Shown: positions 1-9,598 of the stretch, one piece after another
How the letters are laid out: each line of letters opens with the position of its first letter
Position numbering within the stretch: the stretch's first letter is position 1
DNA from: Ornithinimicrobium sp. F0845
Lineage (GTDB): Bacteria > Actinomycetota > Actinomycetes > Actinomycetales > Dermatophilaceae
DNA length: 64,000 nt
Direction: 5' to 3'
Assembly (NCBI RefSeq): GCF_023015765.1
Contig: NZ_JALKAL010000001.1
Coordinates: forward strand, 109,478 to 173,477
Position numbers and translations under genes: made by a program
The notes under the pieces: model-generated
What the model was told of the DNA's origin: nothing
Seen by the model: the letters and a program-made list of their open reading frames with translations, nothing else
Databases searched by the model: none

Positions 1-26
1 GCTCGGTCCCGAGGGGAGGGGTGCCG

Positions 27-1244
27 TCAGGCCGGGCGCCGCTGCAGCAGCGCCGTGCCCGCGCCGACGACGAGGATCGCGCCGGAGAGCAGCAGGCCGG
101 TGCCGAGGTCGGCGGTGACGTCCGAGACCCATCCGGTCAGCGTGGGACCGACGGTCTGGCCCAGGCCGAAGGCGACGGTCGCGAAGGCGATGCCGGCGGT
201 CCACCACGGCTGCGGCAGGCTCTCGCGGACCGCGATGCTGACCGCCGTGACCACCGCCAGGAAGCTCCCGCCCACGACGGCACCCGACAGGTAGGCCGCC
301 ACGGCACCGTCGAGCACCACGGGCAGAATCGTGCCGACCGCCAGGGCCGTCATGACGACGGCCATCCCGCGCGCGCCACCGAGGCGTCCGAGCAGCGGAC
401 CCCACGCCAGGCCGGACACGGCGGCGGCGAGACCGACCACCGCCCAGAAGCCGGCGATCAGGGGACCGCTCATGCCCTGTTCGGTGAGGTACTGGCTGAT
501 GAAGGTCAGATACGCGATGTAGCCCAGGCCGAAGCAGGTGTAGGCGGCCACCGCCCACCCGATGCGGCGCCGGTCCCAGCGACTCGCGTGGTCCCCCGGC
601 GGTGCGGGATCGGACACCCGCCGTGCGGCGAGGACCGCGGCCACGGTGGCGACGACCCCCACGGCTGCGAGCGTGAGCCACCCCTGCCGCCAGCCCGCGC
701 CGTCGGTGACGTCCAGGACCCACGGCACCAACAGCCCGGCGGCGACGATCCCGGCACCGGCACCCCCGAAGTAGACGCCGAGCAGCACGGCGGCCCGACC
801 GGGCGTGCCCCGGTGGCTGGCCTCGGCGACCAGCGCCGCGCCGAGGACGAAGGCCAGGGCCCCCGAGAGTCCGGCGACGAAGCGGATGGTGAGGAGCACG
901 GCATACGTGCTGGTCACGGCGGTGAGCGCCAGGGCGACGGTGGTGACCGCGGTGCCCGCGACGAAGGCCCGTCGGGTGCCCCACGTCCTGGCGAGCGTGG
1001 TCGCGATCACCGCGCCGATCAGATAGCCGGCGGCGTTCGCGGTGTTGAGGGCGCCGGCCGCGGAGTAGGACCAGCCCAGGTCCTCGCTCATCGCCGGGAG
1101 CAGGAGGGCGTAGGCGAACCGGGCCAGGCCGAGCGCCACCAGCGGACCTGCGGCGAGCCCCACGGCGAGCAGCAGGCGACCGTTGCCGTCGTCGGTGACC
1201 AGGGGGAGGCGTGGCGTCGTGCCGTGCCCGCCCTCACCCGTCAT
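27..1244 (-). CDS. YbfB/YjiJ-type MFS transporter
   Basis: This 405-residue protein is an inner-membrane transporter of the major facilitator superfamily. It is hydrophobic throughout, with about twelve membrane segments. The N-terminal stretch around LARFAYALLLPAM, followed by a GALNTANAAGYLIGA segment, is the pattern of the YbfB/YjiJ (MFS_4) branch, whose substrates are mostly unknown. The reading frame stays open upstream to 2168, but that part is the antisense of the neighbouring lipoprotein gene. The start is therefore placed at the ATG at 1244, giving a normal MFS length. It is divergent from the lipoprotein gene with about 70 bases between them. The substrate cannot be told from sequence. 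Confidence 0.85.
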   Translation of the reverse strand: MTGEGGHGTTPRLPLVTDDGNGRLLLAVGLAAGPLVALGLARFAYALLLPAMSEDLGWSYSAAGALNTANAAGYLIGAVIATTLARTWGTRRAFVAGTAVTTVALALTAVTSTYAVLLTIRFVAGLSGALAFVLGAALVAEASHRGTPGRAAVLLGVYFGGAGAGIVAAGLLVPWVLDVTDGAGWRQGWLTLAAVGVVATVAAVLAARRVSDPAPPGDHASRWDRRRIGWAVAAYTCFGLGYIAYLTFISQYLTEQGMSGPLIAGFWAVVGLAAAVSGLAWGPLLGRLGGARGMAVVMTALAVGTILPVVLDGAVAAYLSGAVVGGSFLAVVTAVSIAVRESLPQPWWTAGIAFATVAFGLGQTVGPTLTGWVSDVTADLGTGLLLSGAILVVGAGTALLQRRPA

Positions 1245-1316
1245 GGGTGCAGTCCACCACACCGCACCCGGGCGGGTCGGCGGCCCCAGGGGCGGAGCGG
1301 TGCGAGGATCGTGGCT

Positions 1317-2423
1317 ATGTCCCGCAGCGTGCTCGCTCTCGCCACCACCGCTGTGCTGCTTGCCGCCGCCGGGTGCTCGGTCGAGTCGGACAGCGAGGAG
1401 CCGACGGCGACGCACACGGGTGAGGCGTCCGCCGAGGCGCCGACCACCGAGGCAGGTCAGACCACCCCCGAGGACCGGGCGAGCACCGCCTCGCCGGAGG
1501 GCACCGCGGGAGCCGGCCTGTCGGCATACGGGATGGCCCTGCTGGCCACGCCGGTGGAGGCGACTCACCTGACCGTCACCGACTTCGACGCGGTCCGGGG
1601 GCGGCTCGGGGTGCCCGACCTGACCTCGGCGGACCTGATGACCGACCGGCTTGAGTTCTGGCGCGCGGCGGAGGGCTCGAGCGTGCTGCTCAGCGACGGG
1701 CTGCTGCGGCTGGAGAACAGTCGCTACGACCTGACCTACGGCTTCACGCAGGACGACGTCGACGCCGAGGTGCACTGGACCGGCCCGGACGGCGGCGGCT
1801 TCCTGCTGGCCCTGCGCCCCGGCCTGGACCTCGACCTCGTGCAGGCGGCGATCGACGACGACGCGCCCGGTCTGGCGGACGCGATCCTCGACCCGGCAAC
1901 GGCCACGGTCGGCCAGGGCGTGGGCACCGACGCGGTGTGGGCGACCAGCAGCCACAGTGCCGCCGCCAGGGTCGGGGAGGTGCCGGCCGAGAGCCTGATC
2001 GTGCGCAACGGGTGCGTGCCCTTTGCGGACGCGCTGGGGGTGGACGCCACTGTCGAGGACCAGGAGGAGGTGCTGGACGCGCACGACGTGGAGTCGCTCC
2101 TCGACGTCGAGGCGGTGGCCATCGCGTTCACCGGCCACCAGGCCACGATCCGGCTGGCCTACCCGCACGGCACGGACCCGGCCGCGATCGAGGCCGACCT
2201 GGCGGCACGCCTGTCACTCGCGCAGGACTGGCCGATCACCGAGAGCATCGGCTTCCTGGACGGGTTTGCGGACGGGACGGTCGGCGGCGTCGACGTCGAG
2301 ATCGGCGAGCTGGAGTTCACGGTGACGAACCCGACCGCCGCCGCGCTCCTGGCGCTCGCCGACCTGGTCCCGCTGGGCGTGTGCACCGACGTGGAGCCGC
2401 TGGCGGAGCCGACCGGGCTGTGA
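1317..2423 (+). CDS. Putative secreted lipoprotein of unknown function
   Basis: This 368-residue protein begins with a lipoprotein signal peptide: charged MSRS, a hydrophobic run and the lipobox LAAAGC, with Cys18 as the predicted lipidated residue. A low-complexity linker rich in Thr, Glu, Ser and Ala covers roughly residues 20 to 65, typical of actinobacterial surface lipoproteins. The remainder is a soluble acidic domain that I do not recognise. The frame is open further upstream to 21, but that region is antisense to the MFS gene. The ATG at 1317, just before the signal peptide, is the sensible start. No operon partner is apparent. Confidence 0.75.
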   Translation: MSRSVLALATTAVLLAAAGCSVESDSEEPTATHTGEASAEAPTTEAGQTTPEDRASTASPEGTAGAGLSAYGMALLATPVEATHLTVTDFDAVRGRLGVPDLTSADLMTDRLEFWRAAEGSSVLLSDGLLRLENSRYDLTYGFTQDDVDAEVHWTGPDGGGFLLALRPGLDLDLVQAAIDDDAPGLADAILDPATATVGQGVGTDAVWATSSHSAAARVGEVPAESLIVRNGCVPFADALGVDATVEDQEEVLDAHDVESLLDVEAVAIAFTGHQATIRLAYPHGTDPAAIEADLAARLSLAQDWPITESIGFLDGFADGTVGGVDVEIGELEFTVTNPTAAALLALADLVPLGVCTDVEPLAEPTGL

Positions 2424-2555
2424 GGCGCCCGAGCCGGTGAGCGCCGGCCGCGTGCGCGTCAGTCGGTGCGCGCAACACGCCATCGGTGTGAGCACCATGA
2501 CCTCACATCGACGGCGAGTCGCTCGCACCGATCCGCCCGATCGGGCCGGACCGGC

Positions 2556-4580
2556 TCAGGGCAGGTCCAGCACCCACTCGCCCTGCATCGTGTCGAGGTC
2601 GAACCGACCCATGCCCTGCCACTCGAGGGTCCACAGGTCGTCGCCGATCACGAGCGTGCGCACCGGGCCCTCGCCCCAGTAATCACCCTTCGGACTCACC
2701 TCGACCGTGCCCTGCTCGGTCAGCCGGTCCTCGCCGACGCCCAGCACGACCACGCCGGCAAACGGCTTCTCGTCATCGGAGTACCACCTGGACATCGGCA
2801 CGAACGCCTGGCCCGTGGCCGGCCAGTAGGTGAACGCCCGGTGGTCCCACTCGACCGTCGTGTAGCTGTCCTTCCAGTTCAGCACCTCGGTCTGCCGGGG
2901 CGCGGTGAGGTCGCTGATGTCGAAGAGCGAGACCTGCATGCCGTTGGTCTGCCCGGTCTCGGGGTCCGCGTCCTGGCCGACACCGATCAGCGTGTCTTCC
3001 CCGACCGGGTGCAAGTATGCCGAGTAGCCGGGGATCTTCAACTCACCTGTCACCTGGGGTGCGGTGGGGTCGCTGGTGTCCATCAGGTAGAGCGGGTCCG
3101 TCTGCCGGAAGGTCACGACGGCGGCCAGGTCCGGGCTCAGGTAACGGACGGCGCGGACCTGCTCGGTGAGGCCCAGGCCGTCGACCCGGCCGGTCTCGAC
3201 CAGCTGGTCACCGTCCTCGCGCATCATGATCAGCGAGGACTCCGACTCCTCCGAGATCCCTGGCGGGTCGGTGGTCGTGGCGACGCGGAGGACACCGGCC
3301 TCCTCGTCCAGGGCCCACTGGCTCAGCAGGTAGCCGTCGACGGAGCCGGAGGCCTGGTAGGTCGTGCCGTCCGGGTCGCTGATGTCGAAGGAGTGCAGGT
3401 CGGTGCGCATCTCGGCATCCCCGCTCCACAGCGCGTCGTTGCCCGACCAGCGCCAGGAGTCCCACCGGCTGGTGGCCACGACCAGGCGGTCGGTCGAGGC
3501 ATAGACGGTGCTCCCGCTGGCGACCAGCCCGGTGGCGGAGGTGGGCTCGGGTGACTCGGAGCCGACGTCGAAGGTCAGGACGGCCATCGTCGACAGACCC
3601 GCCGGGTCACGCGGGCGGGAGATGTCGTCGCAGTCCAGCAGTCGCTCGGTGGAGAGGGTGTCACCGTCGGCGTCGAGCTGCTGGACGTGCGGCACCCAGT
3701 CGTCGATGGTGGAGTCCAGAATGAGCTGCCGGTTGCGCTCCTCGGCCTCGTCCTCGGCGGCCATGGTGTTCTTGGTCGGATACGTTTGCTGCAGGCCGGG
3801 CGGGTCGGTCTGCATGACGAGCCGGACCGTCTCCCCGATCATCCGGGCCGACACGTAGGAGCCCTCGACCCGGACCGACCCGAGCGTCCGGGGAGCCGCG
3901 GGGTTACTCAGGTCCACCGTGGTCACCAGCGTGCGGGAGGCACCGAACGCGGGGTAGGTGTTGTCGGAGCTGTCCGTCACGGCGTGGTAGTTCTCCTCGT
4001 AGGACAGGACCACCAGGGTGCTGCCGTTGAGGAGCAGTTCGTGGGGATACACGCTGTCGGTGCGCCCCGGCATACTGATCGTGCTGACGACCCGCTCGGA
4101 GGCGACGTCGACGACCCGCACCTTGCCGTTGATGGTGGTCACGATGATGCGGCCGTCCGTCTTGACCATGTCGGCCTCGTCGACACCCGCCTCCTGGACG
4201 TTGGTCGTGGAGTGCGCGGGCGCCTCGCCGCCGCTCCCGCTGCTGGCGACCCCCGCGCTGTCCGCAGCCGCCTCCTCACCGTCGCCGGCCATGGCGTAGC
4301 CGTAGCCACCGCCCAGTCCCCACGGCCCCACGAGCTCCAGGGCGTTGGCCCGGTAGTAGGTGAGCAGGTCGTCGCAGCCCGCGAACCGCTCGATGAGCGA
4401 GGCGGGAAGGGCCGCGACGGCGGCCCTGGCGGCATCGACGTCCAGCTCGTCGCCGGCGCCGGAGGGCGGTGTCCCCTGGGAGCCGGAGCGCGGCGGGTCC
4501 GTGCCGGGCGGCTGCGCGCACGCGGCGAGCCCGGCGATCAGCGAGATGGTGAGTAGTGCGGGGAGGGTTGAACGACGCAT
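2556..4580 (-). CDS. Secreted beta-propeller domain lipoprotein
   Basis: This 674-residue protein starts with a lipoprotein signal (MRRSTLPALLTISLIAGLAAC, lipobox LAAC), so it is expected on the outer face of the membrane. The segment TNVQEAGVDEADMVKTDG near residue 125 is the hallmark opening of the 'beta propeller domain' family (PF09826 type). It is followed by repeated blade-like strands such as VVVLSYEENYH, VVATSRWDSW and AVVTFRQTDPLYLMDTSDP. Members are secreted, and their ligands and roles are not established. The length agrees with the family. It is a single gene on the minus strand, convergent with the lipoprotein at 1317-2423. Confidence 0.88.
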   Translation of the reverse strand: MRRSTLPALLTISLIAGLAACAQPPGTDPPRSGSQGTPPSGAGDELDVDAARAAVAALPASLIERFAGCDDLLTYYRANALELVGPWGLGGGYGYAMAGDGEEAAADSAGVASSGSGGEAPAHSTTNVQEAGVDEADMVKTDGRIIVTTINGKVRVVDVASERVVSTISMPGRTDSVYPHELLLNGSTLVVLSYEENYHAVTDSSDNTYPAFGASRTLVTTVDLSNPAAPRTLGSVRVEGSYVSARMIGETVRLVMQTDPPGLQQTYPTKNTMAAEDEAEERNRQLILDSTIDDWVPHVQQLDADGDTLSTERLLDCDDISRPRDPAGLSTMAVLTFDVGSESPEPTSATGLVASGSTVYASTDRLVVATSRWDSWRWSGNDALWSGDAEMRTDLHSFDISDPDGTTYQASGSVDGYLLSQWALDEEAGVLRVATTTDPPGISEESESSLIMMREDGDQLVETGRVDGLGLTEQVRAVRYLSPDLAAVVTFRQTDPLYLMDTSDPTAPQVTGELKIPGYSAYLHPVGEDTLIGVGQDADPETGQTNGMQVSLFDISDLTAPRQTEVLNWKDSYTTVEWDHRAFTYWPATGQAFVPMSRWYSDDEKPFAGVVVLGVGEDRLTEQGTVEVSPKGDYWGEGPVRTLVIGDDLWTLEWQGMGRFDLDTMQGEWVLDLP

Positions 4581-4701
4581 GGTGCGCCTCCGGGAGGAGT
4601 AGGGCTGACGACGCTGTCGGCAGATGTGACGCAGCCCACGCGCCCTCGGTTCCGGCTCTGGCGACTTCCGTCAGGCTGGTCGCTGCGGCGACCGCGGCGG
4701 A

Positions 4702-6465
4702 CTACGGGTCGGTGGTGCGCGCCGAGGGCTCGACGATCTCGGTGACCACCTCGACCTGTGGGTAGACGGGCTGCCACATCAGGTCCTGGATGTCCTGGAT
4801 CGGGGTCGCGAGCGTGATCGTGGCCAGCCCCTCCTGCTCCGCAGCCTCCACGACCCGCACCGCGACGGCCGCAGACACGGCCCGCAGCTGCCGCATCGAG
4901 GGCAGGATCGGGGCGCCGAGCCGCTTGGCCGAGGTCATCTCGGCGACCGCCCGCGAGGCAGCGGCGATCATCCGGTCCGACACCTTCGTCGCCCGGCAGG
5001 CCACCACGCCGAGCCCGATGCCGGGGAAGACCAGGGCATTGTTCGCCTGCGCGATCTCATAGGTCGTCCCGCCGTGCTCGACGGAGCCGAAGGGCGAGCC
5101 GGTGGCGATCAGCGCCTTGCCGTCGGTCCACGCGAGCAGGTCCGCCGGTACCGCCTCGGCCTTCGGGGTCGGGTTGGACAGCGGCATGATGATCGGCCGC
5201 TCGCAGCCCGTGGCCATGTCGCGCACGATCTCCTCGGTGAACGACCCCGCCTGGGCCGAGGTGCCGATGAGGATGGTCGGTCTCACGTTGCGGACGACAT
5301 CGGCCAGGTCGTAGCGACCGGTCTCGGCAGTGACCCAGGAGGCGAGCTCCTCCGAGGGCCGGGCATACCGCTCCTGGAACGGACGCATCGGCCCGGCCGT
5401 GTGCAGCAGGCCGCGACTGCCCAGACCCCAGAACAACCGGGCCGCCTCATCCTCCGGCAGCCCCTCCTGCACCATCACGTCGCGCATCAGGTCGGCGATG
5501 CCGATGCCGGCCGTGCCCGCGCCGTGGATGACGACGCGCTGGTCGCTCAGCTGCTCGCCCTTGGCCCGCACCGCCGCGATCGCCGCGGCGGCCACCACCG
5601 CGGCCGTGCCCTGGATGTCGTCGTTGAAGGAGACCTGCTCGTCGCGATAGGTGTCCAGGATCCGGTGGGCGTTGTTGGCGCCGAAGTCCTCCCAGTGCAG
5701 CAGTGCCCTGGGGAAGTGCCGTTTGACCGCCGCGACGAAGGTCGCGATGAACTCCTCGTAGCGCTCGCCGCGGACCCGGGCGTGACGGGCGCCCAGATAG
5801 GCGGGGTCGTTGAGCAGCGCCGGGTTGTCCGTACCGACGTCGAGCACGATCGGGACGCCGCGCAGGGGGTGGATCCCCGCCGCCGTGGTGTAGACCGCGA
5901 GCTTGCCGACGGCGATCCGGATGCCGCCGACCCCCTGGTCGCCGATGCCGAGGATCCCCTCGGAGTCGGTTACGACGAGCAGGTCGACGTCGTCCGGCCC
6001 CTGTCCGTGCGCCGCCAGCGCCTCGTCGATGTCCTGGGGGTTGTCGATCGCGAGGTAGATGCCGCGTGCCCGGTCGAAGGTCGAGCTGAACTCCTCGATG
6101 GCCTCCCCGACCGTCGGGGTGTAGATGATCGGCAGCATCTCGTCCAGGTGCTCGGCCACCAGCCGGTAGTAGAGGATCTCGTTGAGGTCCTGCAACTGGT
6201 TGAGATAGACGTACTTGCTCAACGCGTCGGGCTTGTTCGCGAACTGCCGGTAGACGCGCTTGAGCTGCTCGTTCATCGAGTTGACCGCGGGCGGGAGCAG
6301 CCCCTGCAACCCGAGGGCGCGACGCTGCTCGAGGGTGTAGGCCGGGCCGAAGTTCAGCATCGGGCGGGCCAGCACCTGGCGCCCACGCACGGCGATCTGG
6401 ACGGTCTCGACGCCGTCGACGGTGCGGAACTGATACTGGCGCGCCATGACGGGACAGTAGTCCAT
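4702..6465 (-). CDS. maeA: NAD-dependent malic enzyme
   Basis: The enzyme decarboxylates L-malate to pyruvate with reduction of NAD(P)+, linking the TCA cycle to pyruvate. The long form (587 residues from 6465, or 581 from the second ATG at 6447) is typical of the SfcA/MaeA group rather than the short MaeB-like type. Visible features are the YTPTVGEA motif at residues 115-122, the TDSEGILGIGDQGVGGI segment containing metal and substrate residues, and the Rossmann glycine pattern GAGTAGIGIADL near residue 315. Neither ATG has a well-placed Shine-Dalgarno sequence, so the start is uncertain by six codons. NAD rather than NADP preference is inferred from family size. Confidence 0.92.
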   Translation of the reverse strand: MDYCPVMARQYQFRTVDGVETVQIAVRGRQVLARPMLNFGPAYTLEQRRALGLQGLLPPAVNSMNEQLKRVYRQFANKPDALSKYVYLNQLQDLNEILYYRLVAEHLDEMLPIIYTPTVGEAIEEFSSTFDRARGIYLAIDNPQDIDEALAAHGQGPDDVDLLVVTDSEGILGIGDQGVGGIRIAVGKLAVYTTAAGIHPLRGVPIVLDVGTDNPALLNDPAYLGARHARVRGERYEEFIATFVAAVKRHFPRALLHWEDFGANNAHRILDTYRDEQVSFNDDIQGTAAVVAAAAIAAVRAKGEQLSDQRVVIHGAGTAGIGIADLMRDVMVQEGLPEDEAARLFWGLGSRGLLHTAGPMRPFQERYARPSEELASWVTAETGRYDLADVVRNVRPTILIGTSAQAGSFTEEIVRDMATGCERPIIMPLSNPTPKAEAVPADLLAWTDGKALIATGSPFGSVEHGGTTYEIAQANNALVFPGIGLGVVACRATKVSDRMIAAASRAVAEMTSAKRLGAPILPSMRQLRAVSAAVAVRVVEAAEQEGLATITLATPIQDIQDLMWQPVYPQVEVVTEIVEPSARTTDP

Positions 6466-6553
6466 GGTCAGACGGTGCCCACGCCCTCCCCCGACGAGCG
6501 ACGGACCGGCAGTATGCCGTCACGCGCCTGTCGTTAGCCCTCCTGGCGGACGA

Positions 6554-7969
6554 TCAGCTCACCTTCACCAGGTCGTCGGGTCGCCAGGTCTGGTCGTAGA
6601 AGGCGTGCTCGGTGCCGTAGACGCGCAGAGCGACGAGGAAGTGGCGCTCGGGCACGGTTTTGATGAAGGCGGCGTCGACCACGCCCTCCGGCTGCGCCGG
6701 CCCGAACCAGAGGTCGAGGGAGCCATCCTGGTTGGCAGGGATGTCGTAGTAGCCGTTCGTGGACGGGAGGAGCTGGTCGGTCTCGGGCATGGTGCCGTCG
6801 GTGATGTTGTAGACGGTCGCTGCCCAGAACAGGCTGGCGGGGATGTCCGGGGGTAGGTGCAGCCGATAGGTGTGGCTCCCGTGAAGATACTCGCCGTCGG
6901 CGTCGTGGTAGGTGAAGGGGTACTTCGAGCCGGCGCCGGTCGAGTGGATGTTCATGGCCGGGGCGGATGAGTATGCGTACTGGAAGAACCGGGCACGGGT
7001 GTTGATGTCCAGGTAGCTCTCCTGCATCCACTCGGCCGTGCCGCCGGCCCAGGCCACCTGCCACCGGCGGTCGGCGTAGTAGAGGTTCCGCTCGTCGTCG
7101 CGTCCGAGCTGGGCGAGCGCCAGGATCATCCTCGGGGCGTCCGTGACGGCGCGTTCGAGCTGGGTGCGTTGCCAGTCGCTCGGCCTGAACGGCTCACCCT
7201 TGATGATGCCGATCGACGCGAGCACCCCGCGCAGCTCGGGGTCGATCGCGGACACGGGCTCGTAGTCGACGAACTCCTGGAGTTTCGTCCAGTACTCGAA
7301 GTCGGTCGGGTACATCATGTTCAGGCGCTGCCCGCTGGCGTTCGGGAACTGCATCGCCGGGACGTCCTTCTCCGGCGTCCACAACGGGAACACCCGCGTC
7401 TGTTCAGCGACGGCGACGCCGGCTGCCGGGTCCGGGACGCCGTCACCCTTGCCCATGATCGTGCGGAAGAAGAGGAAGACGTTGTACGTCGAGGAGGTGA
7501 AGGTGAAGTAGCCGCCCGGTACGTGCCCGTCGTAGCCGGGGGGCAGCAGCAGGTAGAGACCGCCGCGGGCCCGGTCGGGTCCGATGGCGCCGACGTCGGT
7601 CAGCGTGCGCTGGAAGAAGTCGGTGAACATGCCGATCACGTTCGGCGGCGCATTCACGACCAGCGGCCCAGTCTCCTTCAGGTCGAGGTAGCTCATCGAG
7701 TAGATGACGTCTGCATTCGGTGTCGGCACCCACGTACGGCTGTCCATCCGGTCCTTCCAGATCGGGAGCACGTGGTAGCCCCGGCCGAAGGCCTTCTCGG
7801 ACCCGTCGCGCATGCCGATGACGTTGAGCGCCGGCTGCATGGTCATGTAGGCGTGCACGGCGCGCTGGTAGAACAGCGTGGCCCGCAGCGACTCCGCTTC
7901 CTCCCTGGGGAGCCAGTTGCCGTCGTTGATCTGTCGCACCAGCGGCGAGGTCTGCGGTTCGTCCACCAT
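6554..7969 (-). CDS. DUF1254/DUF1214 domain protein
   Basis: This 471-residue protein has the two-domain layout of the DUF1254-DUF1214 family. The N-terminal part carries a QPALNVIGMRDG stretch and TWVPTPNADVIYSMSYLDL, the usual DUF1254 signature. The C-terminal part contains YPFTYHDADGEYLHGSHTYRLHLP and FWAATVYN, the usual DUF1214 signature. No signal peptide is visible at the chosen ATG, although many homologues are exported. Members have no well-established biochemical role. It lies alone between malic enzyme and dihydrolipoyl dehydrogenase, all on the minus strand, and nothing in the context suggests a function. Confidence 0.88.
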   Translation of the reverse strand: MVDEPQTSPLVRQINDGNWLPREEAESLRATLFYQRAVHAYMTMQPALNVIGMRDGSEKAFGRGYHVLPIWKDRMDSRTWVPTPNADVIYSMSYLDLKETGPLVVNAPPNVIGMFTDFFQRTLTDVGAIGPDRARGGLYLLLPPGYDGHVPGGYFTFTSSTYNVFLFFRTIMGKGDGVPDPAAGVAVAEQTRVFPLWTPEKDVPAMQFPNASGQRLNMMYPTDFEYWTKLQEFVDYEPVSAIDPELRGVLASIGIIKGEPFRPSDWQRTQLERAVTDAPRMILALAQLGRDDERNLYYADRRWQVAWAGGTAEWMQESYLDINTRARFFQYAYSSAPAMNIHSTGAGSKYPFTYHDADGEYLHGSHTYRLHLPPDIPASLFWAATVYNITDGTMPETDQLLPSTNGYYDIPANQDGSLDLWFGPAQPEGVVDAAFIKTVPERHFLVALRVYGTEHAFYDQTWRPDDLVKVS

Positions 7970-8057
7970 GCCGACAATCTAACGACCGACCGAGCCGGTG
8001 GACCTCACCTGCGACGGGTGAGGTTTGGTCGCTACACGCGCTCGGTCGAGTGGGGAG

Positions 8058-9458
8058 TCAGAGGTTGATCATGTGGCCCGCGACGCCGTGCAGGGCCTCC
8101 TTGACCGCCTCGCCCAGCGTCGGGTGCGCGAAGATCACGCGGGAGAGCTCGTCGGCGGTGAGGTCCCAGGTCTGTGCGGCGTTGAGCACGGGCAGCAGCT
8201 CGGTGGCGTCCGGGCCGATGATGTGGGCGCCGATGATCTCGTTGTGCTCGGCGTCGGCCACGATCTTGGCGAAGCCGACCGCGTCGCCCAGGCCCATCGC
8301 CTTGCCGTTGGCGGTGAAGGGGAACTTGGCGACCTTCACGTCGTAGCCCTTCTCCTTGGCCTGCTCCTCGGAGTAGCCCATGGACGCGATCTGCGGGTGG
8401 CAGTAGGTCGCGCGCGGGATGAAGTCGAAGTCGATCTCCTGCGTCTCGGCGTCCGCGATGGTCTCGGCGGCGACGATGCCCATCGCCTCGGCGGTGTGCG
8501 CCAGCATCAGCTTGCCGGTGACGTCACCGATCGCGTAGACCCCGTCGACGTTGGTGCGGCCGCGGCCGTCCACGGCGATGGCCCCGCGCTCGGTGGTCTC
8601 CACGCCGATCGCCTCCAGGCCGTAGCCCTCCAGCCGCGGCGCGAAGCCGATCGCGGACAGCAGCCGGTCGGCCTCCAGCACCTGGGAGTCGCCACCCGCG
8701 GCGGGGGAGACGGTCACCCTGACCCCGCTGCCGGTGTCCTCGACGGACTCGACCTTGGTGCCGAGCATGACCTTGACGCCGAGCTTCTTGTAGTGCTTGA
8801 GCAGCTCCTTGGACACCTCGGCGTCCTCGGTCGGCACCATCCGGTCCAGGAACTCCACGATCGTCACGTCCACCCCGAAGTTGGCCATGACGTAGGCGAA
8901 CTCCACGCCGATCGCGCCGGAGCCGGCGATGATGATCGACCCGGGGAGGTCCTCGTCGAGGATCTGCTCCTCGTAGGTGACCACGTTGTCGCTGACCTGC
9001 ACGCCCGGGATCATCCGGGTGGTCGCGCCCGTGGCCAGGATCAGGCTGTCGAAGGTCAGCTCCTGGGTGCCGCCGTCGTTGAGCTCGACACTCATCGACG
9101 TGGCCGAGGTCAGCGTGCCCCACCCGTCGACCTCGGTGATCTTGTTCTTCTTCATCAGGAAGTGGACGCCCTTGACGATGCCCGCTGACACCTGGCGGCT
9201 GCGCTGGTGGGCCGGGCCGTAGGACATCGTCGCATCGCCCTCGATGCCGTACTTGTCCTTCTCGTGATTGAGCGTGTGCGCCAGCTCGGCGTTCTTGAGC
9301 AGCGCCTTGGAGGGGATGCAGCCGACGTTGAGGCAGACACCGCCCCAGTACCGCTTCTCCACGACGGCGACCTTCTTGCCCAGCTGGGACGCGCGGATCG
9401 CCGCGACATACCCTCCAGGACCCGCACCGAGGACAACGACGTCAAAGTGATCGGCCAT
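8058..9458 (-). CDS. lpdA: Dihydrolipoyl dehydrogenase (E3)
   Basis: This flavoprotein reoxidises dihydrolipoamide of 2-oxoacid dehydrogenase complexes and the glycine cleavage system, using NAD+. The 466-residue protein has the N-terminal FAD-binding [10 protein letters not shown] motif and the redox-active disulfide in [12 protein letters not shown] (Cys42 and Cys47). A second dinucleotide fold opens with [15 protein letters not shown], the [13 protein letters not shown] motif binds FAD, and the C-terminal HAHPTLGE-type segment (here [13 protein letters not shown]) supplies the active-site His and Glu. It stands alone, as often in actinobacteria. The ATG at 9458 has no Shine-Dalgarno and lies six bases after CATACT, so it could be leaderless. 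Confidence 0.97.
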   Translation of the reverse strand: MADHFDVVVLGAGPGGYVAAIRASQLGKKVAVVEKRYWGGVCLNVGCIPSKALLKNAELAHTLNHEKDKYGIEGDATMSYGPAHQRSRQVSAGIVKGVHFLMKKNKITEVDGWGTLTSATSMSVELNDGGTQELTFDSLILATGATTRMIPGVQVSDNVVTYEEQILDEDLPGSIIIAGSGAIGVEFAYVMANFGVDVTIVEFLDRMVPTEDAEVSKELLKHYKKLGVKVMLGTKVESVEDTGSGVRVTVSPAAGGDSQVLEADRLLSAIGFAPRLEGYGLEAIGVETTERGAIAVDGRGRTNVDGVYAIGDVTGKLMLAHTAEAMGIVAAETIADAETQEIDFDFIPRATYCHPQIASMGYSEEQAKEKGYDVKVAKFPFTANGKAMGLGDAVGFAKIVADAEHNEIIGAHIIGPDATELLPVLNAAQTWDLTADELSRVIFAHPTLGEAVKEALHGVAGHMINL

Positions 9459-9530
9459 GCGGACAGTATGCCGTGAGCCGGGTGACCCGGCAGCCGCGGC
9501 CCGGGTGCAGGCCCCCAGCCAGAACGCGAC

Positions 9531-9582
9531 CTCTTTTGGACACTGTCCAGAAGATTGCTAAACTGGACATAATCCAAAAGAG
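9531..9582 (+). promoter_or_regulatory. fur/katA promoter with two overlapping dyad operators
   Basis: A -35 element TTGGAC (9536-9541) and a -10 element TAAACT (9559-9564) are separated by 17 bases. Two similar dyads cover them: TTGGACA-c-TGTCCAG at 9536-9550 and CTGGACA-t-AATCCAA at 9563-9577. In addition, CTCTTTTGGA at 9531-9540 is the exact inverted repeat of TCCAAAAGAG at 9573-9582. This is what is expected for autorepression by the peroxide-sensing Fur-family protein encoded directly downstream. The arrangement is seen in the sequence; the regulator assignment is inference. Confidence 0.75.
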
Positions 9583-9598
9583 GCGGAGGTGAGCCAGG

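Noticed and set aside
21..1316. Upstream extension of the lipoprotein gene to an 800-residue protein
   Set aside because: The extension is antisense to the MFS gene and would bury the signal peptide; the ATG at 1317 fits a lipoprotein.
9459..9480. GGCATACT as a general -10 promoter element
   Set aside because: It fits a leaderless start for the dihydrolipoyl dehydrogenase gene, but the same word occurs mostly inside genes in both orientations, so promoter function cannot explain its frequency.
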